64,000 nt of DNA from Sediminispirochaeta bajacaliforniensis DSM 16054 (GCF_000378205.1 NZ_KB899418.1:101111-165110); one strand, 5' to 3'. Counted from the stretch's first letter, positions 32,019 through 41,856 are shown. The notes: a model not told the origin generated them from the sequence alone. Translations and numbers: made by a program.

Positions 32019-33242
32019 TTAGATAATATGCAGCTTTTTGGCCTCTTCTTCGGCAATATCCAGGAACATATCCAACTCAGCATCCGTATGGATGGACATG
32101 TAGCTGGTCCTGATAAGCGCCCGGTTGGGAGGAACGGCAGGACTAATAACGGGATTAACATAGATACCACGTTCAAAGAGGGCCTTCCAGAACATGAAGG
32201 TTTTTTCATTATCGCCGATAATCAGGGGAATAATCGGAGTCGACGCAGTTCCAATCTCAAAACCAAGCGAGGTAAAACCGTCAAGCATCTTTCGGGCTAT
32301 CTGCTGAAGGCGATGGATGCGCTCGGGTTCCGTCTGAATAATAGTTAAAGCTTCCAAGGCGGCTGCCACATTGGAGGGAGGCATGGAAGCACTGAATATG
32401 AGGGGCCGGGCAAAATGTCGGATATAATCGATAATGTCCCTGTCTCCGGCAACGAAACCGCCGATGGAACCGAAAGCCTTTGAAAAGGTACACATGGTAA
32501 GGTCGGTAAGCAGGCTGTCGCCATAGTACTCACAGGTGCCTCGCCCTGTCTCTCCGACCACCCCGATGGCATGGGCCTCATCAAGATAGAGAGCCGCACC
32601 ATATGTATCGGCAATGGCCTTTAGCTGTGGAAGCGGTGCAATATCCCCTTCCATGGAAAAAACGCCGTCGGTAACCAAAAGCTTCGGAGCGGATACAGGC
32701 AATTTACTTAAGACCCCTTCCAGGTCTTCGAGATTATTGTGACGATAGCGATGAAGCGTAACCTCCCGGTGCAGTCCCCGGGCCAGGAAAATCCCATCCA
32801 TGATCGATGCGTGATTATATTTATCACTGATTACATGGGCGCCCCTTGCGGCAAGGGCGGAAATGGCGCCGAGATTGGTCTGATATCCCGTGGTAAAGCA
32901 GATGGCTGAATCTCTTCCGACAAAAGAGGCCAAACGCCCCTCCAACTCTTCATGGAGGTCGAGGGTCCCGTTCATAAACCGGGAACCTGAACAACTTGTC
33001 CCATATTTTCGGACCGCCGCTTCGGCCGCTTCCTTTAAGCGAGGATCCAATGCCAGCCCAAGATAGTTGTTGGAACCTGCCATAAAAAGTTCGCGCCCCT
33101 CGATCACGACCTTGGAACCGCGATATGCTTCGATCGGCCGGAAAAAGGGGTAAAGGCCGCTTTCCCTCGCCTGATCTGCTTCCCGATACTCGTGACAAGG
33201 CTCAAAAATAGGCTTCATGGCCCTTTCGGAACTAATGTTCAT
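32019..33242 (-). CDS. Serine palmitoyltransferase-like alpha-oxoamine synthase
   Basis: 407 residues, PLP-dependent. Family motifs: GSNNYLGLALDPRL, YGTSCSGSRFMNGTLDLHEEL, DGVFSMEGDIAPLPQL, LYLDEAHAIGVVGETGRG, and TFSKAFGSIGGF with the PLP lysine near 254. RPLIFSASMPPSNVAA is like serine palmitoyltransferases. Family members also include BioF and glycine C-acetyltransferase. The overlap (ATGA) with a 3-ketosphinganine-reductase-like gene makes SPT, which joins serine and an acyl thioester to a 3-keto sphingoid base, the best reading. Confidence 0.8.
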   Translation of the reverse strand: MNISSERAMKPIFEPCHEYREADQARESGLYPFFRPIEAYRGSKVVIEGRELFMAGSNNYLGLALDPRLKEAAEAAVRKYGTSCSGSRFMNGTLDLHEELEGRLASFVGRDSAICFTTGYQTNLGAISALAARGAHVISDKYNHASIMDGIFLARGLHREVTLHRYRHNNLEDLEGVLSKLPVSAPKLLVTDGVFSMEGDIAPLPQLKAIADTYGAALYLDEAHAIGVVGETGRGTCEYYGDSLLTDLTMCTFSKAFGSIGGFVAGDRDIIDYIRHFARPLIFSASMPPSNVAAALEALTIIQTEPERIHRLQQIARKMLDGFTSLGFEIGTASTPIIPLIIGDNEKTFMFWKALFERGIYVNPVISPAVPPNRALIRTSYMSIHTDAELDMFLDIAEEEAKKLHII

Positions 33243-34084
33243 AGCTGATTTTCCTTTCTATCATTTTGTTTTTGTCGCTGATATCTTCTTACCTCACGAT
33301 CCATAACGGAACGGACGAACCAGGGACAAAATCGTGAAAGAAGATACACCATTTTCGCCCCCGATCCCGGGATAATGAGAAATTTCTTTTTGTATATCCC
33401 CGCCAGTAGAGCCGCTGCCACCCTATCGGGAGACATGAGCCTGACATTTCCGCTTACGGCCCTGGTTTCCGGCGGCTTTGTTTGATCTTCCTGTTGAAGC
33501 TGCGGCGTATCGGTATCGGGAGGACACAGAACCGAAACACCAATCCCCCTGGGTTTCAGCTCTCCCCTAAGCGCCTCGGAAAACCCCATGACCGCAAATT
33601 TTGTCGCCCCGTAGGCCGTATATCCGAAGGTACCGACAAATCCTGCAACCGAAGAAACCGTAACGATATGCCCGCCAGCACTCATATGGACAAGGGACGA
33701 TTGAACAAAATTCCATGTCCCTGTTATATTAATATCAACCATTTTTCGATATTCTTGAAACGGCAACTGCTGAAAATAATCCGGATAGGCAGTCCCGGCA
33801 CAGGTGACTAGAATATCGGGAACCCCGACGGATTCAACCGCTTTGCCAATGGCATCATCCACATCCTTTCGATTGGAAACATCGGCCCGGAAGGTATGTA
33901 CGGCTTTCGGATAGCGTACATTCAAAGCCTGGCCGACATCCCCTAAGCGCTCTATGCCCCGGGCAAAAAGGACCACGCTTGCACCCTCGGCAAGAAAGGC
34001 CTCTGCCGCTGCCCGCCCTATACCGCTTGATCCCCCGCTGATATAGACCAGCCTTCCACGGAAGATTCCGACAGGAGGGCTCAT
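33239..34084 (-). CDS. Short-chain reductase like 3-ketosphinganine reductase
   Basis: 281 residues from ATG 34084 (ATGA overlap with the MarR stop). Rossmann motif YISGGSSGIGRAAAEAFL, NADPH site, catalytic Ser in TVSSVAGFVG and YTAYGATKFA. The segment VLCPPDTDTPQLQQEDQTKP strongly resembles the PPDTDTP motif of eukaryotic 3-ketodihydrosphingosine reductases (KDSR/FVT1). It would reduce the SPT product to sphinganine. A hydrophobic C-terminal part could attach it to the membrane. Confidence 0.82.
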   Translation of the reverse strand: MSPPVGIFRGRLVYISGGSSGIGRAAAEAFLAEGASVVLFARGIERLGDVGQALNVRYPKAVHTFRADVSNRKDVDDAIGKAVESVGVPDILVTCAGTAYPDYFQQLPFQEYRKMVDINITGTWNFVQSSLVHMSAGGHIVTVSSVAGFVGTFGYTAYGATKFAVMGFSEALRGELKPRGIGVSVLCPPDTDTPQLQQEDQTKPPETRAVSGNVRLMSPDRVAAALLAGIYKKKFLIIPGSGAKMVYLLSRFCPWFVRSVMDREVRRYQRQKQNDRKENQL

Positions 34085-34605
34085 ACTCCAGACTCCAAAG
34101 ATTCGCTCTTTTTTCTGGCAAGAAGCCAACCACTTAATTCCCTGTAGTAGCTTCCCTCGAGATGGCTGACAGCCTCGGTAAGCACATTAATAAGCTGCCA
34201 CCGCTTCTCGTCGCTATCGAGGGCATGAAGGATATTGGCGGCTATGACCCGATCGACCCGATCATGATCCCGCTGAATCGCCCTTCCCGCCTCGGTCAGT
34301 TCAAGGCCGTAGGACCTTCGATCCCGATTGCTTTTTACCCGCTTTATCCATCCACGATGAACAAGGCGATTGATACTGCTGGTTACCGTACTCCCGGGCA
34401 GCGACATAATATCCCTCAGCTCCTTGATGATGATGTCGGGCTTCAACCAGACAAGGCTCATCAGCTGCAGATCGATGGGAGGAATATTATTCAAACTCGG
34501 AGCCCAGGCCCCGGGAAAGCGAACGGCATTAATCAGTGCATGAATAAGAATATTCAGTTCTTCAATTTGTTTCCCGGGATACAGTACCGGATCTGTCTTT
34601 TCCAT
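34081..34605 (-). CDS. MarR family regulator of the SPT/reductase operon
   Basis: 174 residues. Winged helix: DLQLMSLVWLKPDIIIKELRD, turn and recognition helix LPGSTVTSSINRLVHRGWIK, and wing SNRDRRSYGLELTEAG. First gene of a three-gene operon with overlapping stop/start codons, so it probably controls lipid gene expression in answer to a small ligand. A short dyad, ACTT-cgt-AAGT, at about 34651-34661 upstream may be its operator. Confidence 0.88.
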   Translation of the reverse strand: MEKTDPVLYPGKQIEELNILIHALINAVRFPGAWAPSLNNIPPIDLQLMSLVWLKPDIIIKELRDIMSLPGSTVTSSINRLVHRGWIKRVKSNRDRRSYGLELTEAGRAIQRDHDRVDRVIAANILHALDSDEKRWQLINVLTEAVSHLEGSYYRELSGWLLARKKSESLESGV

Positions 34606-34744
34606 AGCGCATCTAAACTACCATAAAAAAAAGAGAAAAGGAAGCTTAACACTTCGTAAGTATTCTAATAAAACCGTTTTCAAGTTGAACGAATTTCGTA
34701 TTTCTTGTAAGCTGTGGTGAGATACGGATTGCTGGAGGTGTGTC

Positions 34745-35947
34745 ATGGAAACAGCTGATAGTGCTGGAAAAATCTCTTCGTATATGGAACAAAATAAGGC
34801 GGAAATCGTCACATTTCTTCGAAATTTTGTTGCAATCAAAAGCGTCACCTATGAAGAAGAGGCGGCGGTGCGCTGGTATGCCGACCAATTGAAGGATTTC
34901 GGGTTTGATGAGGTGCGAATAGACCCGGTAGGAAACTGTATCGGGAGGATCGGATCGGGAAAAACCGTTCTCCTTTTCGATGCCCACATCGATACGGTGG
35001 ACCCCGGCAAGGTTGAAGACTGGGGAATGGATCCTCTCAAATCAAGCTATGATGATGGAATAATCAGGGGCCGAGGTGCGGTGGACGACAAGGCGTGTCT
35101 TACAGGATTTGCCTTTGCAGGAAAGGCACTGAAGGAGTTGCATCTTGATGGAGATTATACCATGTGGGTCTCTGCCAGTATCAGCGAGGAAGATGTCGAA
35201 GGTTCCTGCGTCAAGGCAATGATGGAAGAAAACAAGGATATCAAACCTGATTACATCGTTGTCGGAGAAGCAAGCGAAATGCGCATCATCCGAGGTCATA
35301 AAGGACGGGCCCTTATCAAGGTGGAGGTGACGGGAAAGGCCGCCCATGCCAGCGCAGCCTGGAGGGGAGAAAACGCCCTAATAAAGGCCCTGCCTCTGAT
35401 TAAGGGGATCGACGACATGAAAGAGTTTGTGAAGGATCCCTTTCTCGGAGGCGGTTCGATCGAAGTAACGAAGGTGGACTGTGATACCCCGAGCCTCAAT
35501 ACCATCCCAGGAAGGGTGACGGTGACGATGGACCGCCGTATAAGCTGCGGAGAACGTGTACAAGATCTTCTGAACGAGGTAAAGCCCCTGGTGGATCAGG
35601 TGGGAGGAAAGGCATCCATCGATGTGGAAAGGGTTACCACCTATACCGGTTACCAGATCGAACAGGAAGACTATTTTCCAAGCTGGGTCATCCCCGAAGA
35701 TCATGTACTGATCGCTACCGGCGTTACAACCTTTAAAACACTATTCGACCGAGATCCTGTTGTAGGGTCCTGGGATTTCTGCACAAACGCAACTCATCTC
35801 TGCGGTCGTACCGGTATTCCGGCCATCGGCTTCGGTCCCGGAGACGGATCACTGTGCCATTCCACCCAGGACAAGGTATTGGATTCCGAAGTAGTTGATG
35901 CGGCAAAATTCTACGCCCTTTTTCCTCTCGCCATGGCGGGAAAATAG
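34745..35947 (+). CDS. M20 family hydrolase, YgeY type
   Basis: 400 residues. Metal ligands are in LLFDAHIDTVDPG, RGRGAVDDKACLTGF and SEEDVEGSC; VVGEASEMRIIRGHKGRAL and TGKAAHASAAWRGENA mark the lid domain; the last His is in SLCHSTQDKVLDS. The pattern fits YgeY, a selenium-metabolism-linked M20 hydrolase, and related peptidases or deacylases. Cytosolic, no signal. Divergent from the MarR operon. Good GGAGG ahead of ATG. Confidence 0.85.
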   Translation: METADSAGKISSYMEQNKAEIVTFLRNFVAIKSVTYEEEAAVRWYADQLKDFGFDEVRIDPVGNCIGRIGSGKTVLLFDAHIDTVDPGKVEDWGMDPLKSSYDDGIIRGRGAVDDKACLTGFAFAGKALKELHLDGDYTMWVSASISEEDVEGSCVKAMMEENKDIKPDYIVVGEASEMRIIRGHKGRALIKVEVTGKAAHASAAWRGENALIKALPLIKGIDDMKEFVKDPFLGGGSIEVTKVDCDTPSLNTIPGRVTVTMDRRISCGERVQDLLNEVKPLVDQVGGKASIDVERVTTYTGYQIEQEDYFPSWVIPEDHVLIATGVTTFKTLFDRDPVVGSWDFCTNATHLCGRTGIPAIGFGPGDGSLCHSTQDKVLDSEVVDAAKFYALFPLAMAGK

Positions 35948-35954
35948 AACATTG

Positions 35955-35975
35955 TCCCCCGCCCCGCTCCCGAAA
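35955..35975. terminator. Hairpin between convergent genes
   Basis: A nine-bp GC stem (cgccccgct / agcggggcg) lies between the convergent hydrolase and histidine kinase genes, without a clear T-run, so termination is possible in either direction but not certain. Confidence 0.5.
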
Positions 35976-35998
35976 AGCGGGGCGATTAGGGGAAAGCA

Positions 35999-37378
35999 TC
36001 ATACAGGAAGGAAAAAGTAGAAGTGAGCTCCCGCTTCCGACGGATAGAGACCTACACGGCCTCCGTGTAACTCTACGGCGCTCTTAACGATGGCCAAACC
36101 AAGCCCTCGTCCTCCCGGATTCTCCTCAGAACCCGTGCCCCGATAAAAGCGTTCAAAAACCCGCTTTCGCTCCTCTTCTGCAATTCCCGGGCCTTCATCT
36201 CGAATGGAAAATTCATATCCTCCATCTCCCTTTACAAGGCCCATGGTGATGGTTGAATCGGGAGGAGAAAAACGAAGGGCGTTTGAAATTAAGTTATCAA
36301 GTGCCCTATCGATCTTTACCGCATCGATCATAATTGCGGTCCCTTCCCGAAGAGAACTGTCGAAAACAATCTGCACCGATCGTTCTCTGGCCGCCGGTTG
36401 AAAACGGTCCTTAGCACGCAGACAGAGGGCCACAGGATCGCTTTTTTTAAGAGACAGCCGGTCGAAAAGGCGTTCCATGCTGCTGATCGCCCGCAGCTCT
36501 TCAATCAAAGAACTCAGGCGGTCGACATCCGACAGGAGGGCATTAAGCTGCCGATCGTCAAGATGGTAAACCCCGTCCGAGACCATCTCCATACGGGACT
36601 TCAACAGTGCCACGGGAGTTCGCAATTCATGGCTTACATCGGCAATGAGTTGCCGCTGGCGCTCCTCGCTTCTCCGTAAATTCGCCGCCATCTGGTTGAA
36701 TTGCACCACAAGCTGGTCAAACTCCGCGGCTCTTCCGGCCGAAGATGGAAGTCTGACCGAAAGATCACCCTCGCCAATCTTTTGTGCGGCCTGCTGTAAC
36801 TCGCCGATGGGTCTGATAATGCGGTAGGTGATAAAAATAACCGCGGCGATCGCTACAAACGCGGAAAAGAGGGCCGAGAGAAGGAGGGCCCTGGCAACTC
36901 CGCCGAGAAAACGCTTTTGATAGGGAAGCAGCTGAGTGCCAAGCATCGATCCGACAAAGACCTCTCCGATCTTATCGTTGCCTACCAAAACCGATACCCC
37001 TTCTCGTTTCCGAAGGGCCTCACGTATATCCTCGGTGATATCGGGAAGCGTATGAAAAATAATTCTGCCCTCTCTGTCGACAATAACGATTCGCTGTCTC
37101 TGAGGCATAGGAGGTTCTCTATCGCCCATTCCTCCCTGCCCCATCATCGGATGCATATGGTGATCGGGAGAAAAGGGAACAAACTCCAACTCATCCCTGT
37201 TTCGATTTGCAAGGGCCATTGCCAAACTCCGGGCAAATTCCCGATCACCACGATCTACAAGATAAGAGAATTCGATACGAATCCGCCGCTGAACCGTAAG
37301 CCAGACCATAAGAAAGGCAAAAAGGAGCACAAGGGAGAATGCAAGGGTCAGCATCTTCCAGAGGGAACGACTACTCAT
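35999..37378 (-). CDS. Sensor histidine kinase with Met/His-rich sensor domain
   Basis: 459 residues from ATG 37378, which overlaps the regulator stop. Membrane helix near residue 10-30, periplasmic domain with the metal-binding-looking HHMHPMMGQGGMGDR and PPMPQ (about 75-100), second helix near 170-195, HAMP (RIIRPIGELQQAAQ), DHp with phosphorylated His in DVSHELRTPVALL, and HATPase with N, G1 (DEGPGIAEEE) and G2 (GRGLGLAIV) boxes. Signal probably a soft metal such as copper or silver, by inference from the Met/His run. Confidence 0.9.
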   Translation of the reverse strand: MSSRSLWKMLTLAFSLVLLFAFLMVWLTVQRRIRIEFSYLVDRGDREFARSLAMALANRNRDELEFVPFSPDHHMHPMMGQGGMGDREPPMPQRQRIVIVDREGRIIFHTLPDITEDIREALRKREGVSVLVGNDKIGEVFVGSMLGTQLLPYQKRFLGGVARALLLSALFSAFVAIAAVIFITYRIIRPIGELQQAAQKIGEGDLSVRLPSSAGRAAEFDQLVVQFNQMAANLRRSEERQRQLIADVSHELRTPVALLKSRMEMVSDGVYHLDDRQLNALLSDVDRLSSLIEELRAISSMERLFDRLSLKKSDPVALCLRAKDRFQPAARERSVQIVFDSSLREGTAIMIDAVKIDRALDNLISNALRFSPPDSTITMGLVKGDGGYEFSIRDEGPGIAEEERKRVFERFYRGTGSEENPGGRGLGLAIVKSAVELHGGRVGLYPSEAGAHFYFFLPV

Positions 37379-38090
37379 CACCCTCTCCCGGAGGAACAGT
37401 AAAACGATAACCGATTCCGTGTATTGTTTCGATGTAACGGGGACGTGAGGGATCATTCTCAATGGCCTTTCTGATGTTCTTGATATGAACATCTATGGTC
37501 CGCTCATAAACCCCGGTATAATCCCCGGAAACCTCCTGAAGGAGTTCGTTTCGGGTAAAAACCCGATCGGGGTAGGAAACAAGCTGCTTCAAAATGGCAA
37601 ATTGCCCCGGCGTAAGGGCCACCGGATCATTGCCAAGCCTTACTTTCATACTCACCGGATTCAGCCGAAGGGATCCGCGGACGATCTCCGTATCTGCCTC
37701 AGGCTCTTTCTCCCCAGAAGCCGAGCGGCGCAGGACGGCCCGTATCCTGGCCGCAAGTTCCTTCATGCTGAAAGGCTTGGTGACATAGTCGTCTCCCCCA
37801 ATCTCGAAACCAAGTATCCGATCCGATTCTTCGGCTCTGGCCGTGAGAAAGATGATGGGAAGTCCCCGATCGGCCCGAACCTTACGGGCAACATCAAACC
37901 CGTCGAGCCCCGGCATCATAACATCGAGGACAAGAAGGTCCCACTCCTTTTCCCCGATAAGACGCAGAGCCCGGGAACCGTCAGAGGCACTTTCGGTAAT
38001 AAAGCCCATGGCCGAAAGATAATCGCAAATCATCTTTGCAAGCTCCTTCTCATCGTCGACAACAAGAATTCGCTGTGTATGTTCATCCAT
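37371..38090 (-). CDS. OmpR-family response regulator
   Basis: 239 residues. Receiver domain with acidic pocket (VVDDEKELAKMI), phosphoacceptor Asp in LLVLDVMMPGLDGFDV and Lys in YVTKPFSM; C-terminal winged helix with LTPGQFAILKQLVSYPDRVF and the RTIDVHIKNIRKAIE recognition helix. Upstream of and overlapping the kinase gene, so it is the cognate partner. Metal resistance or envelope targets are not visible nearby. Confidence 0.95.
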   Translation of the reverse strand: MDEHTQRILVVDDEKELAKMICDYLSAMGFITESASDGSRALRLIGEKEWDLLVLDVMMPGLDGFDVARKVRADRGLPIIFLTARAEESDRILGFEIGGDDYVTKPFSMKELAARIRAVLRRSASGEKEPEADTEIVRGSLRLNPVSMKVRLGNDPVALTPGQFAILKQLVSYPDRVFTRNELLQEVSGDYTGVYERTIDVHIKNIRKAIENDPSRPRYIETIHGIGYRFTVPPGEGDE

Positions 38091-38163
38091 AATAGTAAGA
38101 TATCATAAAAATATGAACAAAGTGTGTCGATCTGCCCTTTATCTATTGTGAAGGAGATAAAAC

Positions 38164-39714
38164 GTGGTAAAGGATATCATCGCGCAATGTGCAAAAGAAC
38201 ATTTCGGGATAGAAACGCTTTATCCTCAGCAGCGAATTGTCATAGCGAATATTCTCAGTGCCGCCGGTTTTTACGGTGAAGAAGAGGCAGACGAGGCGCC
38301 TAAAAATCAGTTGGTCATTCTTCCCACCGGTATGGGCAAAAGCATCTGTTTCATGTTGCCGTGCCTCCTCATGAATCCCCTGACCCTGGTGGTCTTTCCC
38401 CTCCTTTCACTGATGTCCGATCAAAAGCGCCGGTTCGACAAGGCCGGTATTCCCGTCGTCCTGATACGGGGAGGACAAAGCCGTGAAGAACGGCAAAAGA
38501 TATTCCGCAGCATAGAACAAGAAAAGGCAACTGCGATTTTAACCAACCCTGAGATGCTGGAATCTCAAAGACTTATGGAGCTCCTTTCAACCGTCGAAAG
38601 GATTCATCTGGTCGTGGATGAGGTACATACCCTCCCCGAATGGGGAGAGAGTTTTCGTCCGGCCCTTCTAAAAATCGGGGAACTTTCCGAACGGCTTCCA
38701 ATCACTCAGATCACCGCATTTACCGCCACCGCAGGAGAACGCATTATCAAGGGAGTCACACGTCTGCTTTTCCACGGAGAACCCCCGAAACTTGTCACCG
38801 CACTTCCCGATAGACCGAACATCCATTACCGAGTCATTCCAAGTCTCAACAAAAACGCCGACATTGCCGCCTTACTTGCCGGCGGAATGGGCAAAGGGGA
38901 AAATCATCGGGGAGAAGCCCCCACTCCTTTTGCCTCCCCGATGCCGAGGCCAGCGGTCATATTCTGCAGGACACGCAGGGAAACCGAACGGGTGGCAAGA
39001 GAACTCCGATACAACATGAAAGAGGACTCAATCCGCTTTTACCATGCAGGGCTCGAGCAAGAAGAAAAAGAGCTATGTGCCGACTGGTTTTTTAAAAGTA
39101 CAGGAGGGATTCTTGTAGCAACGACAGCATACGGCATGGGTGTCGACAAAGCAAATATCAGGACCGTCATCCATCACCGACCCTCCCCCTCGGTTGAGGC
39201 CTTCCTACAGGAATCGGGACGGGCGGGAAGAGACAGGAAACCGGCCTGGTCGGTGGTGCTACTCTCTCCCGATGATCTTCACCCGGACCACGGCGACCAG
39301 CGCCATAAGGCCCTGCTTGCCTGCTTCACCGATGCGAATCGTTGTCGCCGGGAAGCACTCCTTCAGCTCCTCGACGCACAGATCAAGGAGTGCGGCGGCT
39401 GTGACGTCTGCGACAGAAGTGTTCAGCAAGAGGCACGTGGACGCCGGGAGCTGCTCACCCTTTTCAGGACAATGCCCCTGCGCTGGAAGGAAAAAGAAGG
39501 AGCAATCATGGCTGCAATCCGCTTCCCGGACATCACAACGGAAGAGGCCCATACACTCATCACCGCCCTTTTCGCCGAAGGAAGCCTAAAGAGGGTTTCC
39601 CGAGGGCCATGGAAGGGACTTATCTACCCGGCTGGTTTTCCCGTTTCCATTTTTCGAACTGATCTTTATCATTCTGCCGCCAGAGGGCGAAATCCCCTTC
39701 CACAACCCCGTTGA
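38164..39714 (+). CDS. RecQ-family DNA helicase
   Basis: 516 residues from a GTG with AAGGAG ten bases ahead. Motif I LPTGMGKSICFMLPCLL, II VVDEVHTLPEW, III FTATAGE, V/VI ATTAYGMGVDKANIRTVIHH and QESGRAGRDRKPAW, then a Cys cluster CGGCDVCDRS for the RecQ zinc site. There is no HRDC domain. Note DEVH in place of DEAH. It unwinds DNA in recombination repair. The last 95 bp overlap the convergent NlpC/P60 gene. Confidence 0.92.
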   Translation: MVKDIIAQCAKEHFGIETLYPQQRIVIANILSAAGFYGEEEADEAPKNQLVILPTGMGKSICFMLPCLLMNPLTLVVFPLLSLMSDQKRRFDKAGIPVVLIRGGQSREERQKIFRSIEQEKATAILTNPEMLESQRLMELLSTVERIHLVVDEVHTLPEWGESFRPALLKIGELSERLPITQITAFTATAGERIIKGVTRLLFHGEPPKLVTALPDRPNIHYRVIPSLNKNADIAALLAGGMGKGENHRGEAPTPFASPMPRPAVIFCRTRRETERVARELRYNMKEDSIRFYHAGLEQEEKELCADWFFKSTGGILVATTAYGMGVDKANIRTVIHHRPSPSVEAFLQESGRAGRDRKPAWSVVLLSPDDLHPDHGDQRHKALLACFTDANRCRREALLQLLDAQIKECGGCDVCDRSVQQEARGRRELLTLFRTMPLRWKEKEGAIMAAIRFPDITTEEAHTLITALFAEGSLKRVSRGPWKGLIYPAGFPVSIFRTDLYHSAARGRNPLPQPR

Positions 39715-40597
39715 AACTATCCCAGGGAGAATCTTCCACCTGATAATAGCTCTTACTCAGGGCCCCGGGGCGGATTCTTGCAGCCGTTCCTTCGCCAGAG
39801 GACCTTGTAATGGAAACGATTCTTCCCCGATTCCAGAGAGCGCTCAGGGTTGAACCGTCATGAAACAAGATAGCCCCTTCTCCGTGAAAGGTTCCGGCCT
39901 GAAAGGCACCTTGATAGCGATCACCATTCTTCCAGAGATACTCTCCCTTTCCGTCGGGAAACCCTCCATGAAAATCACCACGATAAGAATCACCGTTGGA
40001 AAGATGTATAAAACCTTCCCCCTCGGGTTCTCCCTGATTCAGATTACCCCTATACGCTCCCTTGGCGTAATCCCGCTCAACCACCTGTGCAGCAGCAGTT
40101 TCCGATTGCGATCTACCGGTCTCACGGTAGAACCGATCATCAAGCACTCTTCTGCTCGTGTAGTAATGGTTGTTCCAATAGCGGGAACCGAGGCTTGTTA
40201 TTGCGACGCCCCGGTTGGGGCCGTTCGAAATCGCATGAATCAAAGAACCTTGCCCCAGATACACAGCCACATGCGTCACCTCTCCCGCCGAAGAGCCGGT
40301 AGCGAAAAAGACAAGATCACCGGGAAGCAGTGATTGCCGCTGCACGGTACGGCCCAGACGGGCCATATCCCTGCTGATCCTGGGAAGGTTCTCCAAATAG
40401 GGTTTATAGAGGTAGGTAACGAAACCGGAACAATCGAATTTATCGGGCCCGGTAGCCCCAACAGCATATGATGACCCGACCAATTTCATTGCCGGTACGA
40501 GAATCAAACGATTAATTTCATTTGCAGATGCAAGATCAACGACCACCGGCAGCAAGAAAAATAACAACAGTGTCCTGATAACCTTGGCTTGACGCAT
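39620..40597 (-). CDS. NlpC/P60 peptidoglycan endopeptidase with MORN repeats
   Basis: 325 residues. Signal peptide at the N terminus (LLLFFLLPVVVDLASA). NlpC/P60 domain with catalytic Cys in PDKFDCSGFVTYLYKP and His in GEVTHVAVYLGQG. C-terminal half carries MORN repeats such as GEGFIHLSNGDSYRGDFHGG and GKGEYLWKNGDRYQGAF. Such enzymes cut D-Glu-mDAP-type stem peptides in the periplasm. It lies three bases behind a dipeptide epimerase gene, so both serve murein peptide turnover. Confidence 0.9.
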   Translation of the reverse strand: MRQAKVIRTLLLFFLLPVVVDLASANEINRLILVPAMKLVGSSYAVGATGPDKFDCSGFVTYLYKPYLENLPRISRDMARLGRTVQRQSLLPGDLVFFATGSSAGEVTHVAVYLGQGSLIHAISNGPNRGVAITSLGSRYWNNHYYTSRRVLDDRFYRETGRSQSETAAAQVVERDYAKGAYRGNLNQGEPEGEGFIHLSNGDSYRGDFHGGFPDGKGEYLWKNGDRYQGAFQAGTFHGEGAILFHDGSTLSALWNRGRIVSITRSSGEGTAARIRPGALSKSYYQVEDSPWDSFNGVVEGDFALWRQNDKDQFEKWKRENQPGR

Positions 40598-40600
40598 GGT

Positions 40601-41701
40601 TTATTCTAAAACCAAACGACGATCGATTGCAATCGCCTTTTCGTCGAGGACTGCCCCATGCCCGGGCGCATCTCCCGGAGTAATGGTGGTGCCCTCGTAC
40701 ACGGCGCCACCGATAACAGGATCTATTGTGTGCATAAGGGGGCCGTCGAGGTCCGCATAGCGAAAAATCGGCCGCGCCGATGCAAGATGGGCGGCAGCAC
40801 TCTGGTAGATTCTGCTTTCGCTCATACAACCTATCATACACTCGATACCCGAGGCCTCGGCAAGGGAGGCAATGGCCAGAGCGCCGGTAATACCCGCCGA
40901 TTTCGAAAGTTTGATATTGAACAGGTCGCAGCTCTCCTCCTCTATCAGACGAAGGGCATCCGAAACGGAGAAAAGGGATTCATCGGCCATGATGGGAATC
41001 GAGGTACGACGGCGCAGCTCCCGGAGCTGATCGAAGCGATCGGCAGCAAGGGGCTGCTCACAGTACTCGATATTCCACTTTTCTATCGCGGTTAAAACCT
41101 TTACGGCATCGGGGAAGCTCCATCCCTGATTTGCATCGACACGGAGAAGGACCTCAGCTCCAACGGCCTTACGGATTGCCCTGACCCGCTCAATGTCCAA
41201 AGACGCATTGGTCCCAAGCTTTATCTTAACGGCATTATATCCCTTTCGGACAAAAGAACAGGCCCGCTCCGCCATCACCTCCGGTGAGAACAGACCGATG
41301 GTATCGTCACTTATCAAAGCCCGCCGGGAGCCCCCAAGAAAGGCATAGAGCGGCATGCAAGCCCGCCTTGCAGCAAGATCCCAGAGCGCAATATCAAAAG
41401 CGCTCCTGGCAGTGACATTATTGGGGAGAAATGCCTCCATTGTTTTCGCATGTTCATGAAATGCAGAGGCACTTTTGCCAAGGAGCAAAGGAGCAAGGGC
41501 CTCGGCAGCGGCAAATACCGTTCCGATGGTCTCGCCGACAATTGAACGAAAGGGATTTCCCTCCCCCGTACCGGTATTTCCCTCGCTGTCGCTTATGCGA
41601 ACAAAAAGGGATTCGGTATCTCGAACCTCCATGGTAGCAATCCTAAAAGGAACCTCAAGAGGAATCCTCCCGGTCAAAAGTTCTATCCGTTTGATAAGCA
41701 T
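40601..41701 (-). CDS. Dipeptide epimerase (L-Ala-D/L-Glu epimerase type)
   Basis: 366 residues of the enolase superfamily. Catalytic set visible: YNAVKIKLG (KxK), LLRVDANQGW (metal Asp), EYCEQPL (Glu), IMADESLF (Asp) and FNIKLSKSAGI (second Lys); DMD-like end TIDPVIGG. Together with the downstream NlpC/P60 gene it converts murein-derived dipeptides for reuse. Substrate specificity cannot be fixed from sequence; L-Ala-D/L-Glu is the most common. Confidence 0.9.
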   Translation of the reverse strand: MLIKRIELLTGRIPLEVPFRIATMEVRDTESLFVRISDSEGNTGTGEGNPFRSIVGETIGTVFAAAEALAPLLLGKSASAFHEHAKTMEAFLPNNVTARSAFDIALWDLAARRACMPLYAFLGGSRRALISDDTIGLFSPEVMAERACSFVRKGYNAVKIKLGTNASLDIERVRAIRKAVGAEVLLRVDANQGWSFPDAVKVLTAIEKWNIEYCEQPLAADRFDQLRELRRRTSIPIMADESLFSVSDALRLIEEESCDLFNIKLSKSAGITGALAIASLAEASGIECMIGCMSESRIYQSAAAHLASARPIFRYADLDGPLMHTIDPVIGGAVYEGTTITPGDAPGHGAVLDEKAIAIDRRLVLE

Positions 41702-41856
41702 ACCCTAGAGTACCCTCGCTAAAACCATTAATCAAGATCCGATTTTCTTCCATGTTTTTCTCCTACCCATCCTTTCGTACAGTATGAAAACCTGGACAAT
41801 CGTTAAGATTCGGGTGCATACTGATCACCATTGTAGAGCATCAAGGAGTACGCCAG

